Origin: Aquincola agrisoli
GTDB taxonomy: Bacteria > Pseudomonadota > Gammaproteobacteria > Burkholderiales > Burkholderiaceae_C
DNA: 64,000 nt
Assembly: GCF_036621135.1 (NCBI RefSeq)
Contig: NZ_JAZIBG010000054.1
Location: 1 to 64,000, forward strand
Direction of reading: 5' to 3'
Position numbers and translations under genes: made by a program. This document shows, piece after piece, positions 1 through 9,670 of this stretch. Under the pieces are notes generated by a model, which had not been told where the DNA came from, ran no database searches, and saw only the letters and a list, made by a program, of their open reading frames with translations. The stretch's first letter is position 1, and every line of letters begins with the position of its first letter.

Positions 1-97
1 GGGCCTGGACAACGAGCTCTTCTACATGGACAAGACCATGATGGTCTTCGGCGATGCGAAGAAGGTCGTCGAGGAGATGGTGAAGGCCGTGGAGTAG
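1..97 (+). CDS. pntB: NAD(P) transhydrogenase beta subunit, C-terminal end only
   Basis: Only the last 31 codons lie in the window; the frame opens at base 2 and ends at TAG 95-97. The visible tail contains FYMDKTMMVFGDAKK followed by a short acidic helix, which resembles the end of the NADP-binding domain III of the membrane transhydrogenase beta subunit (family knowledge). The enzyme couples proton translocation across the inner membrane to hydride transfer between NADH and NADP. The rest of the gene and any pntA lie upstream of the window. Confidence 0.8.
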   Translation, partial: GLDNELFYMDKTMMVFGDAKKVVEEMVKAVE

Positions 98-193
98 TGC
101 GCCGGCCGGCGGGTTGCATCGCTATCGAATCCCCTGATGCTGCGCGAAGAGGCGCTTTGTCAGAATCGCCCCTCGTTCTGGAGATTGCCCGCG

Positions 194-1897
194 ATGGAGA
201 AGACGTGGCTGAAGCAGTACCCCGCCGGAGTGCCTCCTGAGATCAAGAGCGACCTCTACCCCTCGCTGGTCGCGCTGCTCGAGGAGAGCTTCCGCAAGTA
301 CCGCGACCTTCCGGCCTATGTCTTCATGGGCCGCACCTACCGCTTCGGCCAGACCGACGACTGCTCCCGCGCCTTCGCGGCCTACCTGCAATCCCTGGGG
401 CTGGAGCGCGGCGACCGCGTTGCCGTGATGATGCCCAACGTGCCGCAGTACCCGGTGGTCGTCGCGGGCATCCTGCGGGCGGGCTTTGTGCTCGTGAACG
501 TCAACCCGCTGTACACGCCGCGCGAACTGGAGCACCAGCTCAAGGATGCCGGTGCCAAGGCGCTCGTGATCATCGAGAACTTCGCCCACGTGTTCCAGCA
601 GGTGGCGCATGCGGTGCCGGTGCGCCATGTCGTCCTGGCGGCGATGGGCGACATGCTCGGCGTCGCCAAGGGGGCCATCGTCAACTACGTCGTGCGCCGG
701 GTGAAGAAGCTGGTGCCGGCCTTCGAGCTGCCGGCGGCCGTGCGCTTCAACGACGCGCTGGCGATCGGGCGGCGCAAGCCCTACACCGCGCCTGCGCTCG
801 GGCCGGACGACATCGCCGCGCTGCAGTACACGGGCGGCACGACGGGCGTGAGCAAGGGAGCGGTGCTGCTGCACCGCAATCTCGTCGCCAACGTGCTGCA
901 GTGCGAGGCCTGGTACCAGCCGGCGCTGCGCAAGGTCGCGCCCGGCGAGCAGGTGGTCACCGTGTGCGCACTGCCGCTCTATCACATCTTCGGCTTCACG
1001 GCGAACATGATGCTGTCGATGCGCACCGGCGGCTGCAACATCCTCATTCCGAACCCGCGCGATCTGCCCGGGGTGCTCAAGGAGCTGAGCAAGCACCGGT
1101 TCCACAGTTTTCCCGCCGTCAACACGCTCTTCAACGCATTGGCCCGGCACCCGGATTTCGGCACGGTCGACTGGAGCCATCTGGTGATCTCGGTCGGCGG
1201 CGGCATGGCCGTGCAGAGCGCCACGGCCAAGCTCTGGCTCGAGAAGACCGGCTGCCCGATCGTCGAGGGCTACGGACTGTCGGAGACGTCGCCCACTGCG
1301 TCGTGCAACCCCGTCGACAGCACCCGGTTCAGCGGCACCATCGGGTTGCCGGTCCCGAGCACGGAGTTCATGCTGCTCGACGACGACGGCCGTGAGGTGC
1401 CCCCGGGCGCGGCGGGCGAGATCGCCATCCGTGGCCCGCAGGTCATGGCCGGCTATTGGCAGCGGCCCGACGAGACGGCCAAGGTCATGACGGCCGACGG
1501 CTTTTTCCGGACCGGCGACATCGGCGTGGTGGACGAGCGCGGTTATTTCAAGATCGTCGACCGCAAGAAGGACATGATCCTGGTCAGCGGCTTCAACGTG
1601 TACCCCAACGAGATCGAAGAGGTGCTCACGCAACTCGAGGGCGTGCTGGAGTGCGCCGCCGTCGGCGTGCCGGACGACAAGGCGGGCGAGGCAGTCAAGG
1701 TCGTCATCGTCAAGGGCAACCAGGCGCTGACCGAGCAGGACGTTCGTGCCTTTTGCGAGGCCAACCTGACCGGCTACAAGCGGCCCCGCCTCATCGAGTT
1801 CCGCACCGAGCTGCCGAAGACACCGATCGGCAAGGTGCTGCGCCGCGAGCTGCGCGACAAACGCATGGCCGAGCCGCCGGCCGTCGGCGCCGCGTGA
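194..1897 (+). CDS. fadD: Long-chain fatty acid--CoA ligase
   Basis: This is an ATP-dependent acyl-CoA synthetase of the ANL superfamily that activates long-chain fatty acids for beta-oxidation at the inner membrane. The AMP-binding signature YTGGTTGVSKG is at about residues 212-222, GYGLSETSP lies near residue 360, and the C-terminal hinge and catalytic lysine region ends in KTPIGKVLRREL. I chose the ATG at 194 because the protein then begins MEKTWLKQYPAGVPPEI, which lines up with the usual FadD N-terminus and gives 567 residues (about 560 is usual). A longer in-frame start at 137 adds 19 unrelated residues. The stop codon overlaps the GTG start of the next gene. Confidence 0.93.
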   Translation: MEKTWLKQYPAGVPPEIKSDLYPSLVALLEESFRKYRDLPAYVFMGRTYRFGQTDDCSRAFAAYLQSLGLERGDRVAVMMPNVPQYPVVVAGILRAGFVLVNVNPLYTPRELEHQLKDAGAKALVIIENFAHVFQQVAHAVPVRHVVLAAMGDMLGVAKGAIVNYVVRRVKKLVPAFELPAAVRFNDALAIGRRKPYTAPALGPDDIAALQYTGGTTGVSKGAVLLHRNLVANVLQCEAWYQPALRKVAPGEQVVTVCALPLYHIFGFTANMMLSMRTGGCNILIPNPRDLPGVLKELSKHRFHSFPAVNTLFNALARHPDFGTVDWSHLVISVGGGMAVQSATAKLWLEKTGCPIVEGYGLSETSPTASCNPVDSTRFSGTIGLPVPSTEFMLLDDDGREVPPGAAGEIAIRGPQVMAGYWQRPDETAKVMTADGFFRTGDIGVVDERGYFKIVDRKKDMILVSGFNVYPNEIEEVLTQLEGVLECAAVGVPDDKAGEAVKVVIVKGNQALTEQDVRAFCEANLTGYKRPRLIEFRTELPKTPIGKVLRRELRDKRMAEPPAVGAA

Positions 1898-2631
1898 CGC
1901 GCATTGCCGTCGTCAGCGCGCTGCACGCGGAGTTGCGCGCGCTGTTGCCGCTGGTCGAAGACCGGCGTGTGGATGCCCGCGGCGGCCGCGACTTCCATCG
2001 CGGCCGGCTCGAAGGCCACGAGGTGCTGCTCGTGCTGAGCGGCATCGGCAAGGTGGCGGCGGCGGCGACCGCCGCCCTGGCGCTCGACGCCTTCAACGCA
2101 CAGGCGCTGCTCTTCACCGGCGTCGCGGGAGGGCTCGCCGAAGGCGTGCAGGTCGGCGACGTGGTCGTTGGCCGTGAGCTGCTTCAGCACGACATGGACG
2201 CGTCGCCGCTGTTTCCCCGCTACGAGGTGCCGTTGACCGGCCGCTCGCGGTTCGCGGCGGACGCGGCGCTGTGCGCCTCGCTGGCCGCGGCCACCGACGT
2301 GGTGCTCGCGCAGCCGCATCCTGCATTGCAGCGCTTCGGCATCGAGGCGGTGCGGCGGCATGACGGGCTCGTGGTCAGCGGCGACCGGTTCGTCAGCACC
2401 GCGGCCGAGAGCGCGGCGCTGCGGGCCGCGCTGCCCGATGCGCTGGCCGTCGAGATGGAGGGCGCCGCGGTGGCGCAGGTGTGCGCCGATTTCGGCCGGC
2501 CGCTGGCGGTGCTGCGCACCGTGTCCGACCGGGCCGACGACAGCGCCCATGTCGACTTCGAGCGCTTCATCGCCGATGTGGCCGCGGAGTTCTCCCGCGA
2601 CATCGTCCGTGCGGCGCTGGCGAGGCTGTAG
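1894..2631 (+). CDS. mtnN: 5'-methylthioadenosine/S-adenosylhomocysteine nucleosidase
   Basis: This cytoplasmic hydrolase cleaves adenine from methylthioadenosine and S-adenosylhomocysteine, recycling products of methylation and polyamine synthesis. The 245-residue protein has the family hallmarks: an N-terminal IAVVSALHAE strand with the catalytic-base glutamate, the VEMEGAAVAQV substrate-binding motif, and the SDRADD segment with the catalytic aspartate. The start is GTG at 1894, overlapping the fadD stop (GTGA), which implies translational coupling. The upstream part of the open frame, inside fadD, is a shadow. Confidence 0.9.
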   Translation: MTRIAVVSALHAELRALLPLVEDRRVDARGGRDFHRGRLEGHEVLLVLSGIGKVAAAATAALALDAFNAQALLFTGVAGGLAEGVQVGDVVVGRELLQHDMDASPLFPRYEVPLTGRSRFAADAALCASLAAATDVVLAQPHPALQRFGIEAVRRHDGLVVSGDRFVSTAAESAALRAALPDALAVEMEGAAVAQVCADFGRPLAVLRTVSDRADDSAHVDFERFIADVAAEFSRDIVRAALARL

Positions 2632-2657
2632 CCGCGGCGAAGGCAAACTCCGGGGTT

Positions 2658-3413
2658 ATGCCCCGAATCCACGTCGATGTCCCGCTGGCCGCAGGCCAGT
2701 CGCTGGCCCTGCCGCCCGGTGCGGCGCGCCATGTCCAGGTGCTGCGCCTGCAGCCCGGCGCCGAGCTCACGCTGTTCAACGGCCTGGGTGGCGAATGGAC
2801 CGCGCGCATCGAGCGCATCGGCCGCAGCGATGTGCAGGTCGTCGCCGAGACGCATCACGCCGTGGAACGGGAGATCGGCCCTGCCGTCACGCTCGTGCTC
2901 GGCATGCCGGCCAACGACCGCATGGACACGTTGGTGGAGAAGGCCGTCGAGCTGGGCGCCTTTGCGATCCAGCCGCTGATGACCGAGCGTTCCGTGCTGC
3001 GGCTGGCCGGCGACCGGGCCGAGAAGAAGCGCGCGCATTGGCAGGCGATCGCGGTTGCCGCCTGCGAGCAGTGCGGCCGCAACCGGGTCCCGGCGGTGGC
3101 GCCGGTGGCCAGCCTGGCGGGCTGGTGGGCCTCGTCGCAGCCGGCAGCAGGTGAGGCGCGCTGGCTGCTCGGCTTTTGCAGCGATGCGCAGGCGGTGGCG
3201 CAGCGCCTGCGAGCCGGCAGCGTTCCGCCCCGGTTGATCCTGCTCAGCGGCCCCGAAGGGGGCCTCGCGCCGGCCGAGGTCGAGGCGGCACGGGCGGCCG
3301 GCTTCCTGCCCACCACGCTCGGTCCGGCGGTGCTGCGGGCCGACACCGCGCCGCTGGCGGCGTTGGCTGCGGTAGCGCTGCACCCGGGTGTGGCGCCGAT
3401 GCTCGCCTCGTGA
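2658..3413 (+). CDS. rsmE: 16S rRNA (uracil1498-N3)-methyltransferase
   Basis: RsmE is a SPOUT-fold enzyme that methylates N3 of U1498 in the 30S decoding region using S-adenosylmethionine. The 251-residue protein starts MPRIHVDVPL, has an N-terminal PUA-like barrel, and carries the C-terminal knotted motif GPEGGLAPAEVEAA followed by LGPAVLRADTAPLAAL, which is diagnostic of the family. It begins 26 bases after mtnN on the same strand and is probably cotranscribed with it. Confidence 0.93.
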   Translation: MPRIHVDVPLAAGQSLALPPGAARHVQVLRLQPGAELTLFNGLGGEWTARIERIGRSDVQVVAETHHAVEREIGPAVTLVLGMPANDRMDTLVEKAVELGAFAIQPLMTERSVLRLAGDRAEKKRAHWQAIAVAACEQCGRNRVPAVAPVASLAGWWASSQPAAGEARWLLGFCSDAQAVAQRLRAGSVPPRLILLSGPEGGLAPAEVEAARAAGFLPTTLGPAVLRADTAPLAALAAVALHPGVAPMLAS

Positions 3414-3514
3414 GCCTCTTCGTGCGGTAATGGCCAGCGGCCCGAGGGCGTGCTGGCGCCATGTCCGCACGCTTCCCACAATCCGCGCTCGTTTCCAATC
3501 TTGAGGAGAAGCAC

Positions 3515-3970
3515 ATGGGACTGCTGGACATCGCGATCGGCATGCTGGGCAACGGCGGTGGAGCGGACGGCGAGCGGGGGGGCCCGCTGGCAGGTGCAGG
3601 CGGCCAGGCCGACCTGCTGCGCATCGTGGCCCTGGTGTTGTCCCAGATGGGGCAGCAGGGCGGCCAGGGGCAGGGCGGCCTGGCCGGCCTGGTGGAACAG
3701 TTCACGCGGGGCGGCCTGGGGGACGTGGTGTCGTCCTGGGTCGGCACCGGCCAGAACCAGCCGGTGTCGGCGGATCAGCTCGGCCAGGTGTTCGGCGGCG
3801 ACCTGCTGGGGCGCCTGACGCAGCAGACCGGGTTGTCGCAGGGTGACCTGCTGGGCCAGTTGGCGCAGGTGCTGCCGCAGGCAGTGGACAGCATGACGCC
3901 GCAGGGCCGGCTCCCGGCCGACGGGGGCCTCGGCGAGATCGGATCGATCCTGGAGCGGTTCAGCCGCTGA
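3515..3970 (+). CDS. YidB/DUF937 family protein
   Basis: A 151-residue protein of the YidB family; function unknown. It starts MGLLDIAIGMLGN, is rich in Gly and Gln in the first half (repeated GGQG-type stretches around residues 45-60), and has the family pattern of a QPVSADQLGQVFG segment followed by helices containing LTQQTGLSQGDLLGQLAQVLP. I chose ATG 3515 because it follows a good ribosome-binding site (AGGAGAA at about 3504) and matches the usual family N-terminus; a longer frame from 3461 adds 18 residues with no resemblance. No signal peptide is evident. Confidence 0.82.
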   Translation: MGLLDIAIGMLGNGGGADGERGGPLAGAGGQADLLRIVALVLSQMGQQGGQGQGGLAGLVEQFTRGGLGDVVSSWVGTGQNQPVSADQLGQVFGGDLLGRLTQQTGLSQGDLLGQLAQVLPQAVDSMTPQGRLPADGGLGEIGSILERFSR

Positions 3971-3977
3971 GCCGGCC

Positions 3978-4000
3978 GCGGCGCCCAGGACGGGCGCCGC
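3978..4000. terminator. Hairpin between convergent genes
   Basis: A perfect 9-bp inverted repeat, GCGGCGCCC-aggac-GGGCGCCGC, exactly fills the gap between the converging YidB-like and methyltransferase genes. There is no T-run on either side, so intrinsic termination is uncertain; it may serve as a bidirectional 3'-end hairpin. Confidence 0.5.
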
Positions 4001-5227
4001 TCAGCGCGCCGAGCCGGCCACCAGGTCGAACCGGAACAGCCGGCATTCGATCGGGCCGTTCCACATCGGCATGCGCCGGCTCTCCTTCAGCCGCATCAGC
4101 GAAGGCAGCTTCATGTCGGGGCTGAGCACCCACGCCGTCCAGCCGGGGTAGTGGCGCTTCCATTGCGAAGCCAGCTGGGCGAAGAAGTCGGCCGGCGTGC
4201 CGCCGCCTTCGAAGGCTTGCCCGCCCCGGCCGGCGCCTGCGCCCTCGGCGCGGCCGCCCTGGCCGCTGCCCTTGGCCTCGATGCGCTCGCCGTAGGGCGG
4301 ATTCAGCATCAACACGCCGGCGGGCGCCGGGGCCGGCCGTTGCAGCGCATCGGCCGTCTTGAAGTCGATGGCGTGGCGCACGCCGGCGCGTTCGGCGTTG
4401 CGCGCGGCAAAGTCGGTCATGCGGAAGGACACATCGCCGGCGTGCACCATCACGGCCGGCGCATGGACGGCGGCCTGCGCCTCGCGCTGCATCTCCCGCC
4501 AGGCACCGAGGTGCGCCCGGAAGGGCAGCAGCCGCTCGAAGGCGAAGCGCCGCTGCGAGCCCGGCGCGATCCCGCAGGCGATCTGTGCCGCCTCGATCGC
4601 GATGGTGCCTGCCCCGCAGCACGGGTCGAACAGCGGCCCGTCCTCGGCACGGCCCTGCCAGCCCGCCGCGGCGAGCATGGCCGCCGCCAGCGTTTCCTTC
4701 AGGGGCGCTTCGCCCTTGGCTTCGCGCCAGCCACGCTTGAACAACGCCTCGCCGGAGGTGTCGACGTACAGGGTGGCGTGGGTGGGGGAAAGGTGCAACG
4801 CCAGCGGCAGGTCCGGGTGCCGCGTGTCGACGCTGGGCCGTTCGCCCGTGGCTTCGCGCAGCACGTCGCAGACGGCGTCCTTGATGCGCAGGTTCGCGAA
4901 ATTCAGGCTGCGCAGCGGCGAACGCTGCGCGGTGCTGTCGACCCGCAGCGTCTGCCGCGGCGTGATCCAGTCCCCCCAGCGCACCTGGCGGCCGAGGTCG
5001 TACAGGTCGTGCTCGTCGCGGTAGGCGCCGTGGGCCAGCGGCCACAACACGCGCTGCGCCAGCCGGCTGCCGAGGTTCAGGCGCATCGCGGTGCGTTCGT
5101 CGCCGTGCACGGTCACGCCGCCGCGCGCGAGGTCGAGCCGAACGTCGCCCAGCAGCCGCCGGCACTCGTCGGCCAGCAGCTCCTCGACGCCGGCGGCACA
5201 CGGCAGGAACAAGGCAGTGGAGGTCAT
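4001..5227 (-). CDS. THUMP-domain RNA guanine-N2 methyltransferase (RlmL N-terminal-type)
   Basis: A 408-residue class I SAM-dependent RNA methyltransferase. It has an N-terminal ferredoxin-like/THUMP region (about residues 1-155) and a C-terminal Rossmann methyltransferase with the SAM-binding motif LFDPCCGAGTIAIEAA and the catalytic motif LMLNPPYGER. This is the architecture of the m2G-forming half of RlmL; the second (RlmK) half is absent, so the target, probably 23S rRNA, is inferred. A Gly/Ala-rich insert (about 40 residues, AEGAGAGRGGQAFEGG) follows the NPPY motif. The start MTSTALFLP at 5227 lies 5 bases from the rpoN stop, so it is probably cotranscribed with rpoN. Confidence 0.85.
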   Translation of the reverse strand: MTSTALFLPCAAGVEELLADECRRLLGDVRLDLARGGVTVHGDERTAMRLNLGSRLAQRVLWPLAHGAYRDEHDLYDLGRQVRWGDWITPRQTLRVDSTAQRSPLRSLNFANLRIKDAVCDVLREATGERPSVDTRHPDLPLALHLSPTHATLYVDTSGEALFKRGWREAKGEAPLKETLAAAMLAAAGWQGRAEDGPLFDPCCGAGTIAIEAAQIACGIAPGSQRRFAFERLLPFRAHLGAWREMQREAQAAVHAPAVMVHAGDVSFRMTDFAARNAERAGVRHAIDFKTADALQRPAPAPAGVLMLNPPYGERIEAKGSGQGGRAEGAGAGRGGQAFEGGGTPADFFAQLASQWKRHYPGWTAWVLSPDMKLPSLMRLKESRRMPMWNGPIECRLFRFDLVAGSAR

Positions 5228-5232
5228 CGGAT

Positions 5233-6765
5233 TCACATCGCCTTGCGCAGGTTGGCGGGCGCGATCTTCAGCGCTTCGCGGTACTTGGCCACCGTGCGGC
5301 GCGCCACCTGGATGCCCTGCTCCTCCAGCATCTGGCTGAGCTGGCTGTCGGACAGCGGCTTGGCCGCGTCTTCCGCCGCGACGAGCTGCTTGATCAGCGC
5401 GCGCACCGCGGTGCTCGACGCATTGCCGCCGGCCTCGGTGTTCAGCGACGAGCCGAAGAAGTACTTCAACTCGAAGGTGCCGAACATCGTCGCCATGTAC
5501 TTGGCCGTCGTCACCCGGGAGATGGTCGACTCGTGCAGGCCGAGCTCGTCGGCGATTTCGCGCAGCACCAGCGGCTTCATCGCGATCTCGCCGTGGGTGA
5601 AGAAGTTCTTCTGCCGCTCCACGATGGCGGTGGACACGCGCAGGATGGTGTCGAAGCGCTGCTGGATGTTCTTCATGAACCAGCGCGCTTCCTGCAGCCG
5701 CGCGCCAAGTGCGCCGTTGCCGTTGTGGCCCCGGTTGCCGCGGATCGCTTGTGCATACAAGTCGTTGATGCGCAGCTTGGGCATCACGTCGGGGTTGAGC
5801 ACCACCTTCCAGCCGCGGCCCGACTTCTGCACGATCACGTCGGGCACGATGATGTTGGCCTCGGCGCGCGCAAAGGGGCGGCCGGGCTTGGGCTCGCACC
5901 GGCGGATCAAGTCCTGCGCGGCCTTCAGCAGCTCTTCGTCGGCGCCCGTCGCGGCGATCAGCTTCTTCAGGTCGCGGCGTGCCAGCAGTTCCAGATGCTG
6001 TCTGCACACGATGATGGCCACGGCCTGCGCTTCGCTGCGTGGCTGGGCCTTGAGCTGCAGCACCAGGCACTCGGGCAGGTCGCGCGCGCCCACGCCCAGC
6101 GGCTCCAGGCTCTGCAGCCACTTCAGCGCGCACTGCAGGCGTTCGAGCAGTTCCTCGCGCGCCTCGGGATCGGCATCGCCTGCCAGCTGCTCGGCGATGT
6201 CCTCCAGCGTGTCGGCCAGGTAGCCGTCCTCGTTCAGGGACTCGATCAGCACATGCAGCGCGGCGGCGTCGGCGGGCTCCAGCCGCATGCCCGCGAGCTG
6301 CGAGCGCAGGTGCTCCTGCAGCGAGATGCCGCCGCCGCCACGCTCCTGCGGCTCGAAATCGTCGTTGTCGTTGTTGCCGGTGCCCGACGAGGGCGTTTCG
6401 CGGATGCCGTCGAAGTCGTCGCGTTCGGTGCCGTTCTCCCAGTCCTCGCGCTCAGTGGTGCCGAATTCGGCGCCGTCCACCCCGGCGGCCTCGGCGCCTT
6501 CCGATTCGGTGCTGCCGCTGGACTCGGTACTCGCCGCGAAGTCGCCGTCGTCGCGTTCGGGCGAGCTCGCGGCGGGCCGTTCCATCGACTGCTCGAACGC
6601 CGGGACGTGCTCCTCCTCCGTCTCGAGGAAGGGGTTCTGCTCGAGCATCTGCTCGACTTCCTGGTGCAGCTCCAGCGTGGACAGCTGCAGCAGGCGGATG
6701 GACTGCTGCAGCTGCGGCGTCAGCGCCAGGTGCTGCGACAGTCGGATTTGCAACGAGGGTTTCAT
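5233..6765 (-). CDS. rpoN: RNA polymerase sigma-54 factor
   Basis: The 510-residue sigma-54 factor directs RNA polymerase to -24/-12 promoters and needs an AAA+ activator. Region I is the Gln/Leu-rich N-terminus (MKPSLQIRLSQHLALTPQLQ); region II is an unusually long, acidic, Ser/Gly/Asn-rich linker (about residues 75-155), which explains the length above the usual 480 or so. The core-binding domain, the HTH around LGLHESTISRVT and the C-terminal RpoN box ARRTVAKYRE are all present. It follows lptB as in many proteobacteria, but no hpf or ptsN gene is downstream; an RNA methyltransferase takes that place. A cognate activator (prsR) is encoded 43 kb away in this window. Confidence 0.96.
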   Translation of the reverse strand: MKPSLQIRLSQHLALTPQLQQSIRLLQLSTLELHQEVEQMLEQNPFLETEEEHVPAFEQSMERPAASSPERDDGDFAASTESSGSTESEGAEAAGVDGAEFGTTEREDWENGTERDDFDGIRETPSSGTGNNDNDDFEPQERGGGGISLQEHLRSQLAGMRLEPADAAALHVLIESLNEDGYLADTLEDIAEQLAGDADPEAREELLERLQCALKWLQSLEPLGVGARDLPECLVLQLKAQPRSEAQAVAIIVCRQHLELLARRDLKKLIAATGADEELLKAAQDLIRRCEPKPGRPFARAEANIIVPDVIVQKSGRGWKVVLNPDVMPKLRINDLYAQAIRGNRGHNGNGALGARLQEARWFMKNIQQRFDTILRVSTAIVERQKNFFTHGEIAMKPLVLREIADELGLHESTISRVTTAKYMATMFGTFELKYFFGSSLNTEAGGNASSTAVRALIKQLVAAEDAAKPLSDSQLSQMLEEQGIQVARRTVAKYREALKIAPANLRKAM

Positions 6766-6791
6766 GACTTCAACCGGGTTGCATCAATCAA

Positions 6792-7570
<779 letters not shown>

Positions 7571-7574
<4 letters not shown>

Positions 7575-8200
7575 CGCGGGGCCTCCGGCTCGGATGCCGC
7601 GGACTCGCGCGGCGTCAGGATCACGCGCACCCGGCCGTTCCCCGGGCCGCTGGCGCCGTCGGCCGGCGGGGTGGGGCTGGTGCTGCCGGCGACGCTGAAG
7701 ACCTCGGTCGTGCTGTCGTAGGTGATGCGCTCGCCGGAGATCTCGTCGGCCGGCGTGCTGCCGCGCAGCCGCTTGACCGCGGCGCGGCCGAGGAAGCGCA
7801 CGACATCGCCTCGGCCTTCGTACTCGATGCGGTCGGCAGTGCCCTGGATGTATTCGTCCAGGCCTTCGCGCTTCTGGCGGAAGCTGGCCTGCTGGCCGGC
7901 GCCGCCGATGGCAATCGCCGCGCGGAAGCCGTCGGCGCCTTCGCGGATCTCGGCGCGCTCGGCCCGGATGGTGATCGTGCCCTGGGTGATGACGACGTTG
8001 CCGTTGAACACCACGACCTGCTTCAGCATGTCGACGGTGCCCGGCTTGTCGGCGTCGATGGTGATCGGCTGGTTGCGGTCGGCCCGGGCGGCCCAGGCCG
8101 GCCCGGCGAGGAGACAGGCTGCCGCGACCAGCACGGCCATTCCCCTTCCCGCACAGCACGATCCGGATTTCAGCGACGGGAGGATGGAGAGGTGATTCAT
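7571..8200 (-). CDS. lptA: Lipopolysaccharide transport periplasmic protein LptA
   Basis: LptA forms the periplasmic beta-jellyroll bridge carrying LPS to the outer membrane. The 209-residue product has a hydrophobic signal segment (MAVLVAAACLLAGPAWA), then ITIDADKPGTVDM, QGTITIRAERAEI and EGRGDVVRFLG strands typical of the OstA/LptA fold, and a Pro/Gly-rich tail. I chose ATG 8200; the internal ATG at 8140 would also give a complete signal peptide. lptC is not adjacent (dsbA is upstream), which differs from the kdsD-kdsC-lptC-lptA order common elsewhere. Confidence 0.86.
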
Positions 8201-8223
8201 AAAGGCATGAAACTTGCATGGGC

Positions 8224-8229
8224 ATTCTA
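8224..8229 (-). promoter_or_regulatory. Candidate -10 element for lptA-lptB-rpoN
   Basis: On the minus strand the hexamer TAGAAT lies 23 bases upstream of the lptA ATG at 8200, giving a predicted transcript start about 15-20 bases before the codon. No convincing -35 element is seen, so this is a weak call. Confidence 0.3.
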
Positions 8230-8310
8230 GCCCCAGTTTCATGCCCCGGGCCTCCCACCGACTGTGGAGGCCTGCGCAAACCCCGCCGCCGATGGGCGGC
8301 GGCGTCGTGG

Positions 8311-8964
8311 TCAGGCCGGCTTGCGGGCGCGCTGGATCAGCGCATCAGCCACGGCCAGCGCCCGTTCGGGCGAACCGGCCATCGAGGGCGCCGTGTACCA
8401 CCGGCCGGCCACGCCGATCGACGGTACACCGTCGATCTTGTAGGCCTCGGAAAGCTGCTTGCCCTGGCGGACCTTGGTGGCCACGCCGAACGACTTGAAG
8501 GCTTCGGCGAACTTCGCGCCGTCGACGCCGTTCTGCACCATGAAGTCGACGATGTCGGCCTCCTTGTCAAGCCGCTTGTGCTGCACGTGGATGGCGGCGA
8601 ACACCTTGCGGTGCTGCGCCTCGACCTGGCCCAGCGCTTCGAGCGCATAGAAGACCTTGGCGTGCGTCTCGTGCATGGCGGCGAAGCTCACCGGCACGCG
8701 GCGGAAGGCGACGTCGGCCGGCAGCTTGCGCGCCCAGGCGTCGAGGGCGGGCTCGAACGCATTGCAATGCGGGCAGCCGTACCAGAAGAACTCGACCACC
8801 TCGATCTTGCCGTTGCTGCTCGTGGGCGCCGGCGACGACAGGCGCACGAAGTCCTTGCCCTCCACCGGCTGCGCACCCTGGGCCTGCGCTGCGGTGCCGA
8901 TCAGCCCGAGCCCGAGGCCCAGGCCGGTGCCCGCGGCGCGGGCGGTGAAGTCACGACGGTTCAT
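8311..8964 (-). CDS. dsbA: Thiol:disulfide interchange protein DsbA
   Basis: DsbA is a periplasmic oxidase that introduces disulfides into secreted proteins. The 217-residue protein has the active site C64-P-H-C67 in EFFWYGCPHC, an inserted helical domain, and a cis-Pro loop (GVPS). The N-terminus MNRRDFTARAAG followed by a Gly/Leu stretch and AQA looks like a twin-arginine signal rather than a plain Sec signal. It is followed by lptA after a gap of 110 bases and preceded by the SPOR gene on the same strand. Confidence 0.93.
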   Translation of the reverse strand: MNRRDFTARAAGTGLGLGLGLIGTAAQAQGAQPVEGKDFVRLSSPAPTSSNGKIEVVEFFWYGCPHCNAFEPALDAWARKLPADVAFRRVPVSFAAMHETHAKVFYALEALGQVEAQHRKVFAAIHVQHKRLDKEADIVDFMVQNGVDGAKFAEAFKSFGVATKVRQGKQLSEAYKIDGVPSIGVAGRWYTAPSMAGSPERALAVADALIQRARKPA

Positions 8965-9037
8965 GCAAATCCTCTTGAGATCGGTTCAGACGCCGATGGA
9001 CCGGCGCCCGTATCGAAAGTTTCGCTTGGCGGGCGTT

Positions 9038-9670
9038 TCAGCGCTCCACCCTCACCAGCGCCGCCTCGACGCCCGAGCCTTGCAGCCGCTGCTGCGCGGA
9101 TTCAGCGTCGTCGCGGTGCTCGTAGGGCCCCAGGCGGACACGGTACACGGTACGGCCGGACTGCTCGCGCTCGGTGACGCGGGCCGCCAGGCCCTGCATG
9201 GCGAGCCTGGCGCGCTGTTGCTCGGCATCCTCCGGCCGGGCGAACGCACCCGCCTGCACGAAGTAGGTGAACGCGTCGGGGCCGGTTCTGGCGGACCGAG
9301 CAGCGGCCGGCGGTGCCGCCGGCGCGGCGTCCTGGCCCGACAGGATGGCCGCCGGATCGCGCGTCGATGCCGCGGCCGCGGGGGCCTCGGGCGTCGGCGC
9401 GGGCACCGCGGGCTGGGCCGGATAGACGGGCGTCTGCACCGTGCCGGAGGCGGCGCGCTGTGTCGGCCGGCCCGACAGCGGGGCGTTCGGATCCCAGTTC
9501 TTGTTCTTCTCCGCCTCGGCCGCGTCCTGGTCGGCGGAGCGCTGCGGCACCTTGTTGACGAAGGGGACCGGCACCTTGGTGACGTAGAGCGCCACGCCCA
9601 GCGCCAGCGCCAGGCCCAGCAGCAGGCCGACGATAAGGCCCATCACGAAGCCCCCACGTTGCGACTTCAT
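9038..9670 (-). CDS. SPOR-domain membrane protein
   Basis: A 210-residue bitopic protein: a short cytoplasmic N-terminus, one transmembrane helix (about residues 9-30, VMGLIVGLLLGLALALGVAL), a long Pro/Ala-rich periplasmic linker, and a C-terminal SPOR domain (FTYFVQAGAFARPEDAEQQR ... TVYRVRLGPYEHRDDAE) that in other proteins binds denuded septal peptidoglycan. It resembles FtsN-type proteins but I cannot assign it as FtsN. Its ATG overlaps the argS stop (ATGA), so argS and this gene are probably cotranscribed, an arrangement common in betaproteobacteria. Confidence 0.88.
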   Translation of the reverse strand: MKSQRGGFVMGLIVGLLLGLALALGVALYVTKVPVPFVNKVPQRSADQDAAEAEKNKNWDPNAPLSGRPTQRAASGTVQTPVYPAQPAVPAPTPEAPAAAASTRDPAAILSGQDAAPAAPPAAARSARTGPDAFTYFVQAGAFARPEDAEQQRARLAMQGLAARVTEREQSGRTVYRVRLGPYEHRDDAESAQQRLQGSGVEAALVRVER